A stretch of DNA of 43,111 bases from JBLFWJ01 sp047611425 (GTDB lineage: Bacteria; Bacteroidota; Bacteroidia; UBA10329): positions 1 through 43,111 of the forward strand of contig JBLFWJ010000004.1 of the NCBI GenBank assembly GCA_047611425.1, read 5' to 3'. The notes beneath the pieces are model-generated. The model made no database searches, was not told the DNA's origin, and saw only the letters and a list, made by a program, of their open reading frames with translations. Positions within the stretch are counted from its first letter, which is position 1; every line of letters starts with the position of its first letter. Of this stretch, positions 22,769-31,125 are shown in pieces. The position numbers were made by a program, and so were the translations under genes.

Positions 22769-23485
22769 TCAATTTGCCTTAACAATCTTGCCATCATTCA
22801 GAATCGGAACGACATCGCAAATATCCACTTGAAGGCAGTAAGCCACGTCCTTCTCAAGGTTTAGATGTGCTAATCTTTTTCGGTGAGAACAGGTTCTCAA
22901 GAATCGCAATAGATCCCTTCTGGCTGTTCGATAAACCAGTCGAGCTGCATTTGCAGAGTCGCAATCAGATTCAAATTGTCCGCTGCTGAGGAGTGCATCA
23001 GTCAATGCTCCAGCATACAAGGAATCTTCCATGTTGAAACGATTTTTCCAACCTGCACAAAGGATGACGACATCCTTCTTATTATTCAATATCCAATTGG
23101 AAACAGCCGTAAGGTTCAAGAAAGACCCAATTAAAACGGCTTCGCTTGTTTCGTTGGCAATGTTGATAGCTCTAGTTCCATTGGTTGTTGTCAACGCAAT
23201 GTCCTTTCCCTTGAAATCATCATTCATGTAGCTGAATGGACTATTTCCAAAATCAAACCCTTTAACGATCATTCCGTCACGTTCACCTCCAGCCAGCATT
23301 CCAGCGTTCTTTAGACGTTTCGCTTCTAGAACCGATGATACAGGAACCATGGAAGAAGCTCCATGATCCAATGCCGTTACAATGGCGGAAGTAGCTCTAA
23401 AAATATCGGCCACCACCACGATTCCATTCGGATCCGCAAAGTGCTGGAAAAGGGTTGGCGAATAGCAAACTTCTACTTTATTCAA
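22769..23485 (-). CDS. comB: 2-phosphosulfolactate phosphatase (ComB family)
   Basis: A 238-residue member of the ComB family, which hydrolyses 2-phosphosulfolactate to sulfolactate in archaeal coenzyme M synthesis. Motifs are VVVADIFRATSAIVTAL (22-38), LAGGERDG, FDFGNSPFSY, IALTTTNGTRAI and VILCAGWKNRFNMEDSLYAGAL. ComB is also widespread in bacteria that do not make coenzyme M, where its role is unclear; sulfonate metabolism is a reasonable guess. It starts 1 nt after the gcvT stop codon and is probably co-transcribed with gcvT and the glycosyltransferase. Confidence 0.9.
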   Translation of the reverse strand: MNKVEVCYSPTLFQHFADPNGIVVVADIFRATSAIVTALDHGASSMVPVSSVLEAKRLKNAGMLAGGERDGMIVKGFDFGNSPFSYMNDDFKGKDIALTTTNGTRAINIANETSEAVLIGSFLNLTAVSNWILNNKKDVVILCAGWKNRFNMEDSLYAGALTDALLSSGQFESDCDSANAARLVYRTARRDLLRFLRTCSHRKRLAHLNLEKDVAYCLQVDICDVVPILNDGKIVKAN

Positions 23486-23486
23486 A

Positions 23487-24572
23487 TCAGCTCGTTTTAT
23501 AAAATGGAGGTCTTGCGACTACCGCTTTAATGTGTTTTCCTCGGATTTCGATAAAGATTTCGGTGCCTGATTTATGAAGACCATTCTTCACGTACCCCAT
23601 GCCAACAGCCTTATTTATGCTTGGCCCCATGGTTCCAGAAGTCACAACTCCGATCTCATTTCCATCCCCATCTACGATTGGGTAATCCTGACGAGGAATA
23701 CCACGATCAATTAATTCAAAGCCAACCAATCTTCTAGAAAGGCCTTCTTCCTTTTGTTTTAGCAATGCTTCAGAATTAACGAATGGATGGTTGAATTTGG
23801 TTACCCAGCCCAACCCAGCTTCAAGTGGCGAAGTGGTATCATTTATGTCGTTTCCGTATAAGCAGAAACCCATCTCTAATCGAAGTGTGTCTCTTGCAGC
23901 CAAACCGGCTGGTTTGATGTTAAACTCTTCGCCAGCTTCAATAATTGCATTCCAGATTCCCTCGGCATGTTGGTTTGCAAAGTAAATTTCAAATCCTCCA
24001 GAACCTGTGTAGCCAGTTGTGCTGATCAAAACATCATCGATTCCAGCAAACTTGCCTTTCTGAAAGTGGTAATAAACCATTCCTTCCAGGTCCAACTCTG
24101 TCAGTTTAGTTAAAACCGCGGTTGCATTGGGTCCCTGAACTGCTAATAGTGTAGTGTCATCAGAGATGTTTTCCAACTCTACATCATCAGTTTTGTATTT
24201 GGAAATATGAGCCCAATCCTTGTCGATGTTGCTGGCATTTACAACCAACAAATATTCATCGTCAGAAACTCTGTAAACAAGAAGGTCGTCCACAATGCCG
24301 CCAGTCTCATTTGGCATACATGAATACTGAACCCGGCCGTCATACAATTGCTCAACATCATTTGAACTCACTTTCTGAACCAAAGCCTTCGCTCCTGCTC
24401 CACGCACCATAAATTCTCCCATATGGGAAACATCAAATACGCCTACGGACTCCCGTACTGCAATGTGTTCAGCCTTTAATCCTTCATACTGAAGTGGCAT
24501 ATCATATCCCGCGAACGGCACCATTTTGGCGCCCAATTCTACGTGTGTACTATATAAGGATGTGTTTTTCAT
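23487..24572 (-). CDS. gcvT: Glycine cleavage system aminomethyltransferase (T protein)
   Basis: A 361-residue T protein, which transfers the methylene group from the aminomethyl-H protein to tetrahydrofolate, releasing ammonia. Family motifs are GAKMVPFAGYDMPLQYEG, VGVFDVSHMGEF, SNDVEQL, GGIVDDLLVYR, TGYTGSGGFEIYF, ARDTLRLEMGFCLYGNDI, LGWVTKF and VTSGTMGPSINKAVGMGYV. Length is standard. The glycosyltransferase gene ends 3 nt upstream and comB starts 1 nt downstream, so it sits inside a transcription unit of unrelated functions. No glycine riboswitch is visible. Confidence 0.97.
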   Translation of the reverse strand: MKNTSLYSTHVELGAKMVPFAGYDMPLQYEGLKAEHIAVRESVGVFDVSHMGEFMVRGAGAKALVQKVSSNDVEQLYDGRVQYSCMPNETGGIVDDLLVYRVSDDEYLLVVNASNIDKDWAHISKYKTDDVELENISDDTTLLAVQGPNATAVLTKLTELDLEGMVYYHFQKGKFAGIDDVLISTTGYTGSGGFEIYFANQHAEGIWNAIIEAGEEFNIKPAGLAARDTLRLEMGFCLYGNDINDTTSPLEAGLGWVTKFNHPFVNSEALLKQKEEGLSRRLVGFELIDRGIPRQDYPIVDGDGNEIGVVTSGTMGPSINKAVGMGYVKNGLHKSGTEIFIEIRGKHIKAVVARPPFYKTS

Positions 24573-24575
24573 GTC

Positions 24576-25664
24576 TTAATCAAGATCGAACAAATGTAGA
24601 AATTCAGGTGTGTTGGATTTAACAGAATAATTGGTCTCTATTTTCTTTCTAGCCAACTCGGAAAACTGCTGTAACAATTGTGGTTTTTCAAGAATAGATC
24701 GGAGTATTTTCCTCCATTCTTCTTTGGTTTCGCAAACGAACCCGTTGACTTCATGATCTACGATTTTCGTATTCACACCAACCGGTGAAACAATTGCTGG
24801 TATTCCAAGAGCCATGTATTGCAAGGCTTTGAAGCCACATTTACCCTGCGACCATTGATCTTGAACAAGCGGCATAACGCCAACATGCATTTTCAATAGG
24901 TCATCAATCTCAGTCTCCTTGCTCCATTTCACAAACCGCAAACTTTTCAAATTGAATTCGGGTTCTCGATCAGCAATCACCATAAATTCGAAATCAAACT
25001 CTTGTTCCAATTCTTGTAGAATTTCAACAATAGATTCTAAATATGGAATAGTGCTATGTGTTCCCGTCCAGCCGATAACAACCTTGTTCAGGTCACTAAA
25101 ATCTCGCACCTTATTATGATGATTTAGAGTATCGATAGTTGTTGGGTTTACAACTACGGTACTATTGAATTTTGAAGCTTGTTCTGCCAGATAACGATTA
25201 CCGCAACTCACCTTGTGCGCCCATTTCATGGCATTATTCGCATTTGCATACCGTTTTACATAGTACATCAATGGGTTACCAGTGCTGAGGTTTTTAAGCC
25301 AGATAGCATCATCAAAATCGAAGATCATTTTCTTTCCAGCAATCTTGGTAATAATCCATTCGAATACGGGTAACCCAAGAGGTTCTGCTTCACGATGGAC
25401 GAATACAAAATCATATCGGCCTAACCGAAACATGATGTACATTCTGCGAACAAAACCGGTGAAAACATTCCACAACTTACCAATCAAGTTCCCTGTGGAA
25501 TAGATGGTCTTAAAGGCATTGTGATCTAAAAACGGTTGGACATCATATTCAATTCCAGCCTGATCAAGGATACCGAAGTACTGCTCAAACCTAAATCGCT
25601 GACTGGCCGCGATACCCAATGGGTAAGGCACTAAAAACAAAATTTTGGTGGTTTTTTGAGACAT
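24576..25664 (-). CDS. GT4-type glycosyltransferase
   Basis: A 362-residue glycosyltransferase with two Rossmann-like halves: KILFLVPYPLGIAASQRFRFEQY at the start, FDFDDAIW in the first domain, and VVIGWTGTHSTIPYL...VKWSKETEIDDLLKMHVGVMPLVQDQWSQGKCGFKALQYMALGIPAIVSPVG in the second, with the E/K-rich donor site replaced by GKCGFKALQYMA, a known variant. No signal peptide. The start is ATG 25664, because the longer frame from 25688 overlaps an excellent -7 box. Divergent from the nucleotide-sugar dehydratase gene, it probably works on surface polysaccharide. Confidence 0.87.
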   Translation of the reverse strand: MSQKTTKILFLVPYPLGIAASQRFRFEQYFGILDQAGIEYDVQPFLDHNAFKTIYSTGNLIGKLWNVFTGFVRRMYIMFRLGRYDFVFVHREAEPLGLPVFEWIITKIAGKKMIFDFDDAIWLKNLSTGNPLMYYVKRYANANNAMKWAHKVSCGNRYLAEQASKFNSTVVVNPTTIDTLNHHNKVRDFSDLNKVVIGWTGTHSTIPYLESIVEILQELEQEFDFEFMVIADREPEFNLKSLRFVKWSKETEIDDLLKMHVGVMPLVQDQWSQGKCGFKALQYMALGIPAIVSPVGVNTKIVDHEVNGFVCETKEEWRKILRSILEKPQLLQQFSELARKKIETNYSVKSNTPEFLHLFDLD

Positions 25665-25675
25665 GCGGCCGTGGC

Positions 25676-25706
25676 CAAAAATACCCATTGCGCTTAGTGT
25701 TGCAAG
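25676..25706 (-). promoter_or_regulatory. Promoter of the glycosyltransferase-gcvT-comB unit
   Basis: On the minus strand CTTG (25706-25703), 19 nt, then TATTTTTG (25683-25676), an exact TAnnTTTG with ideal spacing. It lies 11 nt before ATG 25664. Confidence 0.62.
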
Positions 25707-25743
25707 GCCAGATAATGCAATTCAATCGTTGAGATCATTACGT

Positions 25744-25751
25744 TAATTTTG
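25744..25751 (+). promoter_or_regulatory. -7 box of the nucleotide-sugar dehydratase gene
   Basis: TAATTTTG is an exact TAnnTTTG and lies 8 nt before ATG 25760. A good -33 element is not evident. The expected transcript would have almost no leader. Confidence 0.5.
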
Positions 25752-25759
25752 AGCCACCT

Positions 25760-27637
25760 ATGATCAACAGCCTTCGCTCCAATACTCCACGGTGGATGAT
25801 CCTCATCATTGACCTGCTTATTAGCGTTGTCTCTATTTTGACAGCTTATCAACTGCGGTTCAATTTTGACATTCCCGCAACCGATATTGACGGGCTTATT
25901 ATTGCGATTCCTATAGTAGTTCTTCTGCGGGGCATTTCCTTTTTATGGGGAAGGGTTTACGCAGGAATCGTACGCTACACAGGCGCCAAAGACACGGAAC
26001 GAATCTTCATCGTAATCTCAATTGGAACTGTTGTATTGTTTATTACCAACGGAATCAGCTACTTGATTACCGAGAAATTTCTAATTCCAACCTCTATTCT
26101 AATCATCGATTGGTTGGTATCAATTTTCGTAATGGTTGGATCACGATTAATGGTCAAGTTCATTCATTTTGAAGTGACACGCGGCACCATTGACAAGAGT
26201 AGAATTGTCATTTTCGGGGCAGGAGAATCAGGCCATATCGCACAAAGAACATTAAGGCGGGATGCAGGAACGAGATTCACCGTTGTTGCATTTGTTGACG
26301 ATGCACCAAAGGAAACCAATCTTAGAATTGACGGCACTTGGGTAAAGGCTGGTGACAAATTAGAACAGATTCTAGTTGAGGACTTGGTTGATCAGCTGAT
26401 TATCTCACCACAGAACATGCCCTCAGATCGAAAACGTGAGGTTATTGAACTCTGCTTGAAACATAACGTGATGGTTCGAGCAGTTCCGCCTGTATCGAGC
26501 TGGGCAGAAGGTGAATTGAGCTTCAAACAACTTCGACAAGTAAGAATTGAAGATCTTCTTGAACGTAATCCAATCAAACTGGATCGAGACAACATAGCAG
26601 GTACCATTAAAGGCAAATTGGTAATGGTCTCCGGTGCAGCTGGGTCAATTGGCAGCGAATTGGTTCGACAGATTTGTGGCTATTCCCCCAAGAAAATACT
26701 TCTCGTAGATCAGGCTGAATCGCCTTTATACGAACTAGACATTGAAATCAAGAAACGGTTTCCTGATGTAGACATCGAACCTGTATTAGTGAACATTCGC
26801 AATCCAAAGCGAGCCAGAAAGATTTTTGAAATGTTTGATGTGGACACCGTTTTTCATGCTGCAGCATACAAACATGTTCCAATGATGGAGCACAATCCGG
26901 CAGAGGCTGTTCTAACCAATATTCGGGGTACAAAGAATTTGGCCGATCTATCAAATGAATTTAGTGTTGGACGTTTTGTAATGGTCAGTACCGATAAAGC
27001 TGTAAACCCTACTAACGTGATGGGAGCCAGTAAGCGGGCTGCTGAAATATATTGCCAGGCGCTTGATGAAACAAGTAAAACCAGATTTGTCACTACTCGG
27101 TTCGGAAACGTTCTAGGGTCCAACGGATCGGTGATTCCACTCTTCAGGCGACAAATAGAACAAGGTGGACCGTTGACTGTAACACACGAAGAAGTGACTC
27201 GGTATTTCATGACAATTCCTGAAGCAGCCCAATTGGTATTGGAGGCTGGAGCAATGGGAAATGGTGGCGAGATCTACATTTTCGATATGGGTAAACCAGT
27301 AAAGATTATTGATTTAGCTCGAAAGATGTTGCGCTTACATGGTTTGGAACCAGACAAAGACATCGCTATTAAAATCACTGGTTTGCGACCGGGCGAAAAG
27401 CTTTATGAAGAACTCTTAAACACAAAAGAGAACACGGTCCCCACGCACAATCCACAGATTATGGTGGCAAAGGTTTCGGAATACTCCTTTGATGAGGTGA
27501 CGATGAAAATAGATGGACTGATTGACACCGTCTCTTCCAACAACAACATGGAATTGGTGGGAAAATTAAAGGAGATGATTCCTGAGTATGTCAGCAACAA
27601 CTCAGAATTTGAAAGTCTGGATAAGAAATTACCCTAA
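25760..27637 (+). CDS. Membrane-bound nucleotide-sugar 4,6-dehydratase (WbpM/CapD type)
   Basis: A 625-residue protein. The first about 135 residues carry four hydrophobic helices; then comes a Rossmann CoA-binding-like part (RIVIFGAGESGHIAQ) and the C-terminal SDR dehydratase with KLVMVSGAAGSIGSELVRQI, AAYKHVPMMEHNP, VSTDKAVNPTNVMGASKRAAE and TRFGNVLGSNGSVIPLF. The catalytic YxxxK tyrosine is Met (MGASK), the altered S-M-K triad described for WbpM. It probably makes a UDP-4-keto-6-deoxy-N-acetylhexosamine for surface glycans or glycoproteins. It is divergent from a glycosyltransferase. Confidence 0.93.
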   Translation: MINSLRSNTPRWMILIIDLLISVVSILTAYQLRFNFDIPATDIDGLIIAIPIVVLLRGISFLWGRVYAGIVRYTGAKDTERIFIVISIGTVVLFITNGISYLITEKFLIPTSILIIDWLVSIFVMVGSRLMVKFIHFEVTRGTIDKSRIVIFGAGESGHIAQRTLRRDAGTRFTVVAFVDDAPKETNLRIDGTWVKAGDKLEQILVEDLVDQLIISPQNMPSDRKREVIELCLKHNVMVRAVPPVSSWAEGELSFKQLRQVRIEDLLERNPIKLDRDNIAGTIKGKLVMVSGAAGSIGSELVRQICGYSPKKILLVDQAESPLYELDIEIKKRFPDVDIEPVLVNIRNPKRARKIFEMFDVDTVFHAAAYKHVPMMEHNPAEAVLTNIRGTKNLADLSNEFSVGRFVMVSTDKAVNPTNVMGASKRAAEIYCQALDETSKTRFVTTRFGNVLGSNGSVIPLFRRQIEQGGPLTVTHEEVTRYFMTIPEAAQLVLEAGAMGNGGEIYIFDMGKPVKIIDLARKMLRLHGLEPDKDIAIKITGLRPGEKLYEELLNTKENTVPTHNPQIMVAKVSEYSFDEVTMKIDGLIDTVSSNNNMELVGKLKEMIPEYVSNNSEFESLDKKLP

Positions 27638-27686
27638 GTAATTTTACCACAACCGGCATCTTTGGCAATTCTATTTTTATCGCTCT

Positions 27687-28493
27687 ATGCAAAATCAAAT
27701 TCTAGATCTCTTTGGAATTCTGAGGTCAGAATACGTTCATGCTCATGGTCGTGCTAGTACCGATTTATTAATTCAAAAACTGGATTGCAATCCATCCGAA
27801 CGCATACTTGAAATAGGTGTAGGAACCGGTACAACGATGGCTCTTTTGGCTTCCAATTACCGAAGGACAAACTTTTACGGGACTGACCTTTCATCGTTGA
27901 TGTTGACTACAGCACAAAAAAGAATTAGCTTTTGTGGCCTGTCATCAAATACTCAATTGCATTTGCAAAAAAATGAATCTTGCGTTTCGTTTGAGAATGA
28001 CTTTTTTGAAAAAGTTTATGTGGAATCGGTTCTTGGAATTCAGGAAGGGGATGAATTGAAACATTGGCTTGTAGAGCTATTCCGTATTCTTAAACCAGGA
28101 GGAAAGTTGATTATGAACGAGACCATTTGGCTCGAATCGACTTCAAAAGAAACAGCGAACAAGGTAAATAAAAAGTGCAAGGCTGCATTTGGAATCATCC
28201 AAAGCAATATCGATTGTTTACATGTTGACAACTGGAAATCAGTGCTATCTAAGCTTGGTTTCACCGACATTGAAGCAATCAATCTTGACGGTTCGGAGGT
28301 TGAGAACCGTGTCACCTTTCCGATATATTCCGGACTTCGTTCAAAATTATTTTCTGGAATTGGAAAATTGAAAATTTGGCTCAATCCCACTGTTAATAGG
28401 CAGTGGCGCCATCAATCAAATCGAATGACCACAATTATGTCAGATAGACCAAAATTGATGAACGGCTTTTTAATCAGTTGTAAAAAAGGTTGA
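27687..28493 (+). CDS. Class I SAM-dependent methyltransferase
   Basis: A 268-residue methyltransferase with motif I ILEIGVGTGTTMALLA (about 39-54), motif II FYGTDLSSLML, and the strand VYVESVLGIQEGDE followed by FRILKPGGKLIMNETIW. The fold is that of Methyltransf_11/UbiE relatives. The C-terminal about 90 residues are basic and lack family motifs. It starts 49 nt after the nucleotide-sugar dehydratase, probably in the same unit, which suggests a glycan or lipid acceptor, but no substrate signature is visible. Confidence 0.85.
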   Translation: MQNQILDLFGILRSEYVHAHGRASTDLLIQKLDCNPSERILEIGVGTGTTMALLASNYRRTNFYGTDLSSLMLTTAQKRISFCGLSSNTQLHLQKNESCVSFENDFFEKVYVESVLGIQEGDELKHWLVELFRILKPGGKLIMNETIWLESTSKETANKVNKKCKAAFGIIQSNIDCLHVDNWKSVLSKLGFTDIEAINLDGSEVENRVTFPIYSGLRSKLFSGIGKLKIWLNPTVNRQWRHQSNRMTTIMSDRPKLMNGFLISCKKG

Positions 28494-28526
28494 TTAGAGT
28501 TTCAGTCTGATCATTACTAAATTCTT

Positions 28527-29300
28527 TTACTTCTTAAAAGCAGATATTGCTTCTCGTGTAAAGTCAGATAGAACAAGCCGACCGCTCATTTCTGCCCGTT
28601 CTGCTAAAAGCTCGTCCCAATTCTCTGTGCCTTCCCAAAATACTTTCTTAAGCATGGCCATGGCTTCTGGATTGCTTTTGCATAATTGACTAACCAATTT
28701 TTCAATTTCAGCATCCATGCCTTCAATGGAATCAAATATCTCGGTATAAAGTCCTTTAGATCTTGCCCACCCTGCGGTTTTCCAAGATGTAGCATCAATG
28801 GTCATATTGGTAAATGCCGACTTTCCGACTTTACGTTCTACTGCCGGGCCAACCACAAATGGACCAATTCCAACTGCCAATTCACTCAACTTAACCGATG
28901 CAAATGTTGTGGCGAAAGTGTGATCAGCTGCACACGCCAAGCCAACTCCTCCACCAACTGCTTTTCCTTGAACGCGGCACAGCACAAACTTTGGCGCTTT
29001 TCGAATGGCGTTGATTACACCTGCAAATCCGGAAAAGAATTCTTTGCCTGTTTCTATATCATTAATTGAAATCAATTCATCGAATGATGCTCCTGCACAG
29101 AAGGCTCTTTCTCCAGCACTTCGAAGAACAATCACCTTAACTGCTTCATTCTTTCCTGCTTCTTCTATTGTGTTGGCTAACTGTCGCAACACCTTTCCTG
29201 GTAACGAATTACTTAGCGGATGAAAGAATTCAATAGAGGCCACTCCCCTATCATCAACACTAATTTCTACTCCTCCTTGTGCAATTGCTTCTGCGCTCAT
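28527..29300 (-). CDS. Enoyl-CoA hydratase/isomerase (crotonase) family protein
   Basis: A 257-residue crotonase-fold protein. The oxyanion-hole segments are RAFCAGASFDEL (about 67-78) and GKAVGGGVGLACAADHTFAT (about 112-131). The first catalytic Glu position is kept (LSELAVGIGPF), but the second region reads FVVGPAVERKVG, not the canonical GAGGTQRL, so it may not be a standard hydratase. Hydrolase and isomerase members also vary here. A perfect -7 box lies upstream at 29321-29328 (minus). It converges with the methyltransferase gene. Confidence 0.9.
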   Translation of the reverse strand: MSAEAIAQGGVEISVDDRGVASIEFFHPLSNSLPGKVLRQLANTIEEAGKNEAVKVIVLRSAGERAFCAGASFDELISINDIETGKEFFSGFAGVINAIRKAPKFVLCRVQGKAVGGGVGLACAADHTFATTFASVKLSELAVGIGPFVVGPAVERKVGKSAFTNMTIDATSWKTAGWARSKGLYTEIFDSIEGMDAEIEKLVSQLCKSNPEAMAMLKKVFWEGTENWDELLAERAEMSGRLVLSDFTREAISAFKK

Positions 29301-29320
29301 TTATTGAAATTTTCAGTTGG

Positions 29321-29328
29321 CAAATCTA
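29321..29328 (-). promoter_or_regulatory. -7 box of the crotonase gene
   Basis: On the minus strand TAGATTTG, an exact TAnnTTTG, lies 20 nt before ATG 29300. No good -33 match. Confidence 0.42.
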
Positions 29329-29359
29329 ATCCGTTTGTGAATTCATTTATTTTTCAATG

Positions 29360-29872
29360 CTAATTCAACATGAGATAAATGATGAAATGATGATTACAAT
29401 GCCAAGCGTAAATACCAATGTTCTCAGCAATCGAGAACCTTTGACCATGTTCTGGATGAATGAACTCCCTTTCCATATCCTCTGCCGAAAGGCTATTCAA
29501 AAGATTCACCCATTTATTATGAACGGCATTAATCAATTGCAGCGAATAAGAAATATCATCATCCTTTCCATCAACCAATTCTGCCCAGCGACCTTCATAG
29601 TATGGTCGTATTTCTGGGTCATCTTCGGTCAACGTTAATTTGAACCGTATGATGCTATTCATATGGCTATCGGCACAATGATGAACTACTTGTTTAATAC
29701 TCCAACCATCAGGTCGATATGTCAGATTTAATTGATCAACGCTAAGGTTTTTGGTGAAATTTCTTAATCTCTGAGGGAACACTTCAATGTCTTTTATCCG
29801 CGAGAAAACCTGATCCTCCGTTATGAAGTCAGGCTTTTGAAACTAGCCAATTGGAAATCTTAGTTCTTCCAT
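29360..29872 (-). pseudogene. yfiT: YfiT-like DinB-superfamily gene interrupted by a TAG at codon 10
   Basis: The full frame from ATG 29872 reads MEELRFPIG, stop, FQKPDFITEDQVFSRIKDIEVFPQRLRNF and continues to 29360 without further stops. Family members begin with FPIGK/R and are about 170-180 residues, so this is a normal-length gene with one nonsense codon (TAG at 29845-29843, one change from AAG). The rest keeps the three metal-site histidine regions: VVHHCADSHMNS, and AWHCNHHF at the end. Relatives include bacillithiol/thiol transferases. A product starting at GTG 29782 would lack the first helix. Probably a recent pseudogene, or a sequence error. Confidence 0.82.
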
Positions 29873-29914
29873 ATAATTTCAAATTTCGATAATTTTTGAT
29901 TGAAGCGAATACTA

Positions 29915-29922
29915 TATCTTGG
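29915..29922 (+). promoter_or_regulatory. Possible -7 box of the DinB-family gene
   Basis: TATCTTGG, one mismatch from TAnnTTTG, lies 5 nt before ATG 29928; T-rich sequence lies upstream. Confidence 0.35.
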
Positions 29923-29927
29923 TAACT

Positions 29928-30434
29928 ATGAAACCTGCAGCAAACGAATTCGGAGAATACTACAAGCATTACATCGGACTGGTTCAAGAAGATGATGTGT
30001 TGCTCGCATTATTACGATCAAAGGGAGAATCCACTGCTTTTTGGGATTCAATTTCTGAGGCAAAAAGTAGTCATCAATACGATGAAGGAAAGTGGAGCAT
30101 CAAGCAATTACTTGTTCACACGATTGACACAGAACGCATTTTCTGTTATCGGGCGCTAAGCTTTGCTCGGGGAGAAAAACAATCGTTGATTGGTTATGAT
30201 CATGATCAATATGCGTTGAACTCTATGCCTGAGGATCGATCTTTTAACGACATTCGAAATGATCATCGAATCGTTCGTGAATCATCACTTGCTCTTTTCC
30301 GAAGTTTTAATTCTGAGCAACTAAGTGTGATTGGAAAAGCAAACGAACTCGATCTTTCTGTTCGAGCCATCGGCTTCATTTTAGTTGGCCACGAAATGCA
30401 CCACATTAATGTGGTAAGGGAGAAGTACCTATAG
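29928..30434 (+). CDS. DinB-family protein
   Basis: A 168-residue four-helix protein of the DinB/YfiT superfamily. The metal-site histidines are seen in KWSIKQLLVHTIDTERIFCYRAL (His about 57) and GHEMHHINVVREKYL near the end. The start is ATG 29928 (MKPAANEF) rather than the upstream alternative at 29919. It is divergent from the interrupted YfiT-like gene, 55 nt away, and is a distant paralogue of it. DinB proteins include thiol transferases and many without known activity; no substrate can be named. Confidence 0.85.
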   Translation: MKPAANEFGEYYKHYIGLVQEDDVLLALLRSKGESTAFWDSISEAKSSHQYDEGKWSIKQLLVHTIDTERIFCYRALSFARGEKQSLIGYDHDQYALNSMPEDRSFNDIRNDHRIVRESSLALFRSFNSEQLSVIGKANELDLSVRAIGFILVGHEMHHINVVREKYL

Positions 30435-30435
30435 G

Positions 30436-31125
30436 TTATTGCTTCCTGTCTTTCTGAATACTTTTAAGCTTTAGAATATCCGTGATGTGCGTAAACACAA
30501 CAATCGGAACTACCGTTGCAGGCAATAAAACGAACGGAACATACATCATAGCTCGATTTGGCTGATCAAAAGCAAACTGCTGAAATGGAAGTTCTGTAGA
30601 CAAGACTCCATTCACCAAAATGAATAGAACAAGGCCAAGACTGACGGCATTCCAAGCAATCATTCCTTTTGTACCAATCCAATTCTTCAGAAACAAGAAT
30701 CCAATAACTGGTGCTGTTATTCCAGCCAGAATATCAAAATTCCTTCCTTCGAACGTCATAAGTTCTGGAACCATACCGTGGGAAAACAATAGAAACAGGC
30801 AAATCTCAACTGGTATTCTAACCGTGTGCAGAAACGTGCTTACTCGAAAATCCCGATTGGAAATAATACTTGCCCGTTGCTTGGGTAAAACTGAGTAAAT
30901 GATGGCAAGTGTTGCTGGCAACAACACAAAAGTAAATCTTGGTGGCAAGGCTTCTGTATTTATAAAGAAGCCAGTATATGCCAAGGAACAATGAAGAACA
31001 GACCAAGCAATAATTGCCAAAGTTGCTTTCAAGTTTTTGCCATTTGAAAAATAGAACATCACGATTGTATAAATCGCGACCGCAAGAAAAACCCAGTTGA
31101 TGTATGATGGTAGATTTGGTATCAT
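30436..31125 (-). CDS. Polytopic membrane protein, unknown function
   Basis: A 229-residue protein with about seven hydrophobic helices (near 10-26, 33-53, 66-80, 105-117, 133-147, 156-173 and 192-212) and short basic loops. It has a conserved-looking PPRF motif and SHGMVPELMTFEGRNFDILAG in the central loop. I do not recognise a named family, though proteins with this layout occur in Bacteroidota. It overlaps the alpha/beta hydrolase gene by 4 nt (31122-31125), as last gene of the DUF1295-hydrolase-membrane protein operon. Confidence 0.72.
   Translation of the reverse strand: MIPNLPSYINWVFLAVAIYTIVMFYFSNGKNLKATLAIIAWSVLHCSLAYTGFFINTEALPPRFTFVLLPATLAIIYSVLPKQRASIISNRDFRVSTFLHTVRIPVEICLFLLFSHGMVPELMTFEGRNFDILAGITAPVIGFLFLKNWIGTKGMIAWNAVSLGLVLFILVNGVLSTELPFQQFAFDQPNRAMMYVPFVLLPATVVPIVVFTHITDILKLKSIQKDRKQ

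Noticed and set aside
24573..24575. Glycine riboswitch before gcvT
   Set aside because: The gap to the upstream gene is 3 nt, with no room for an aptamer.
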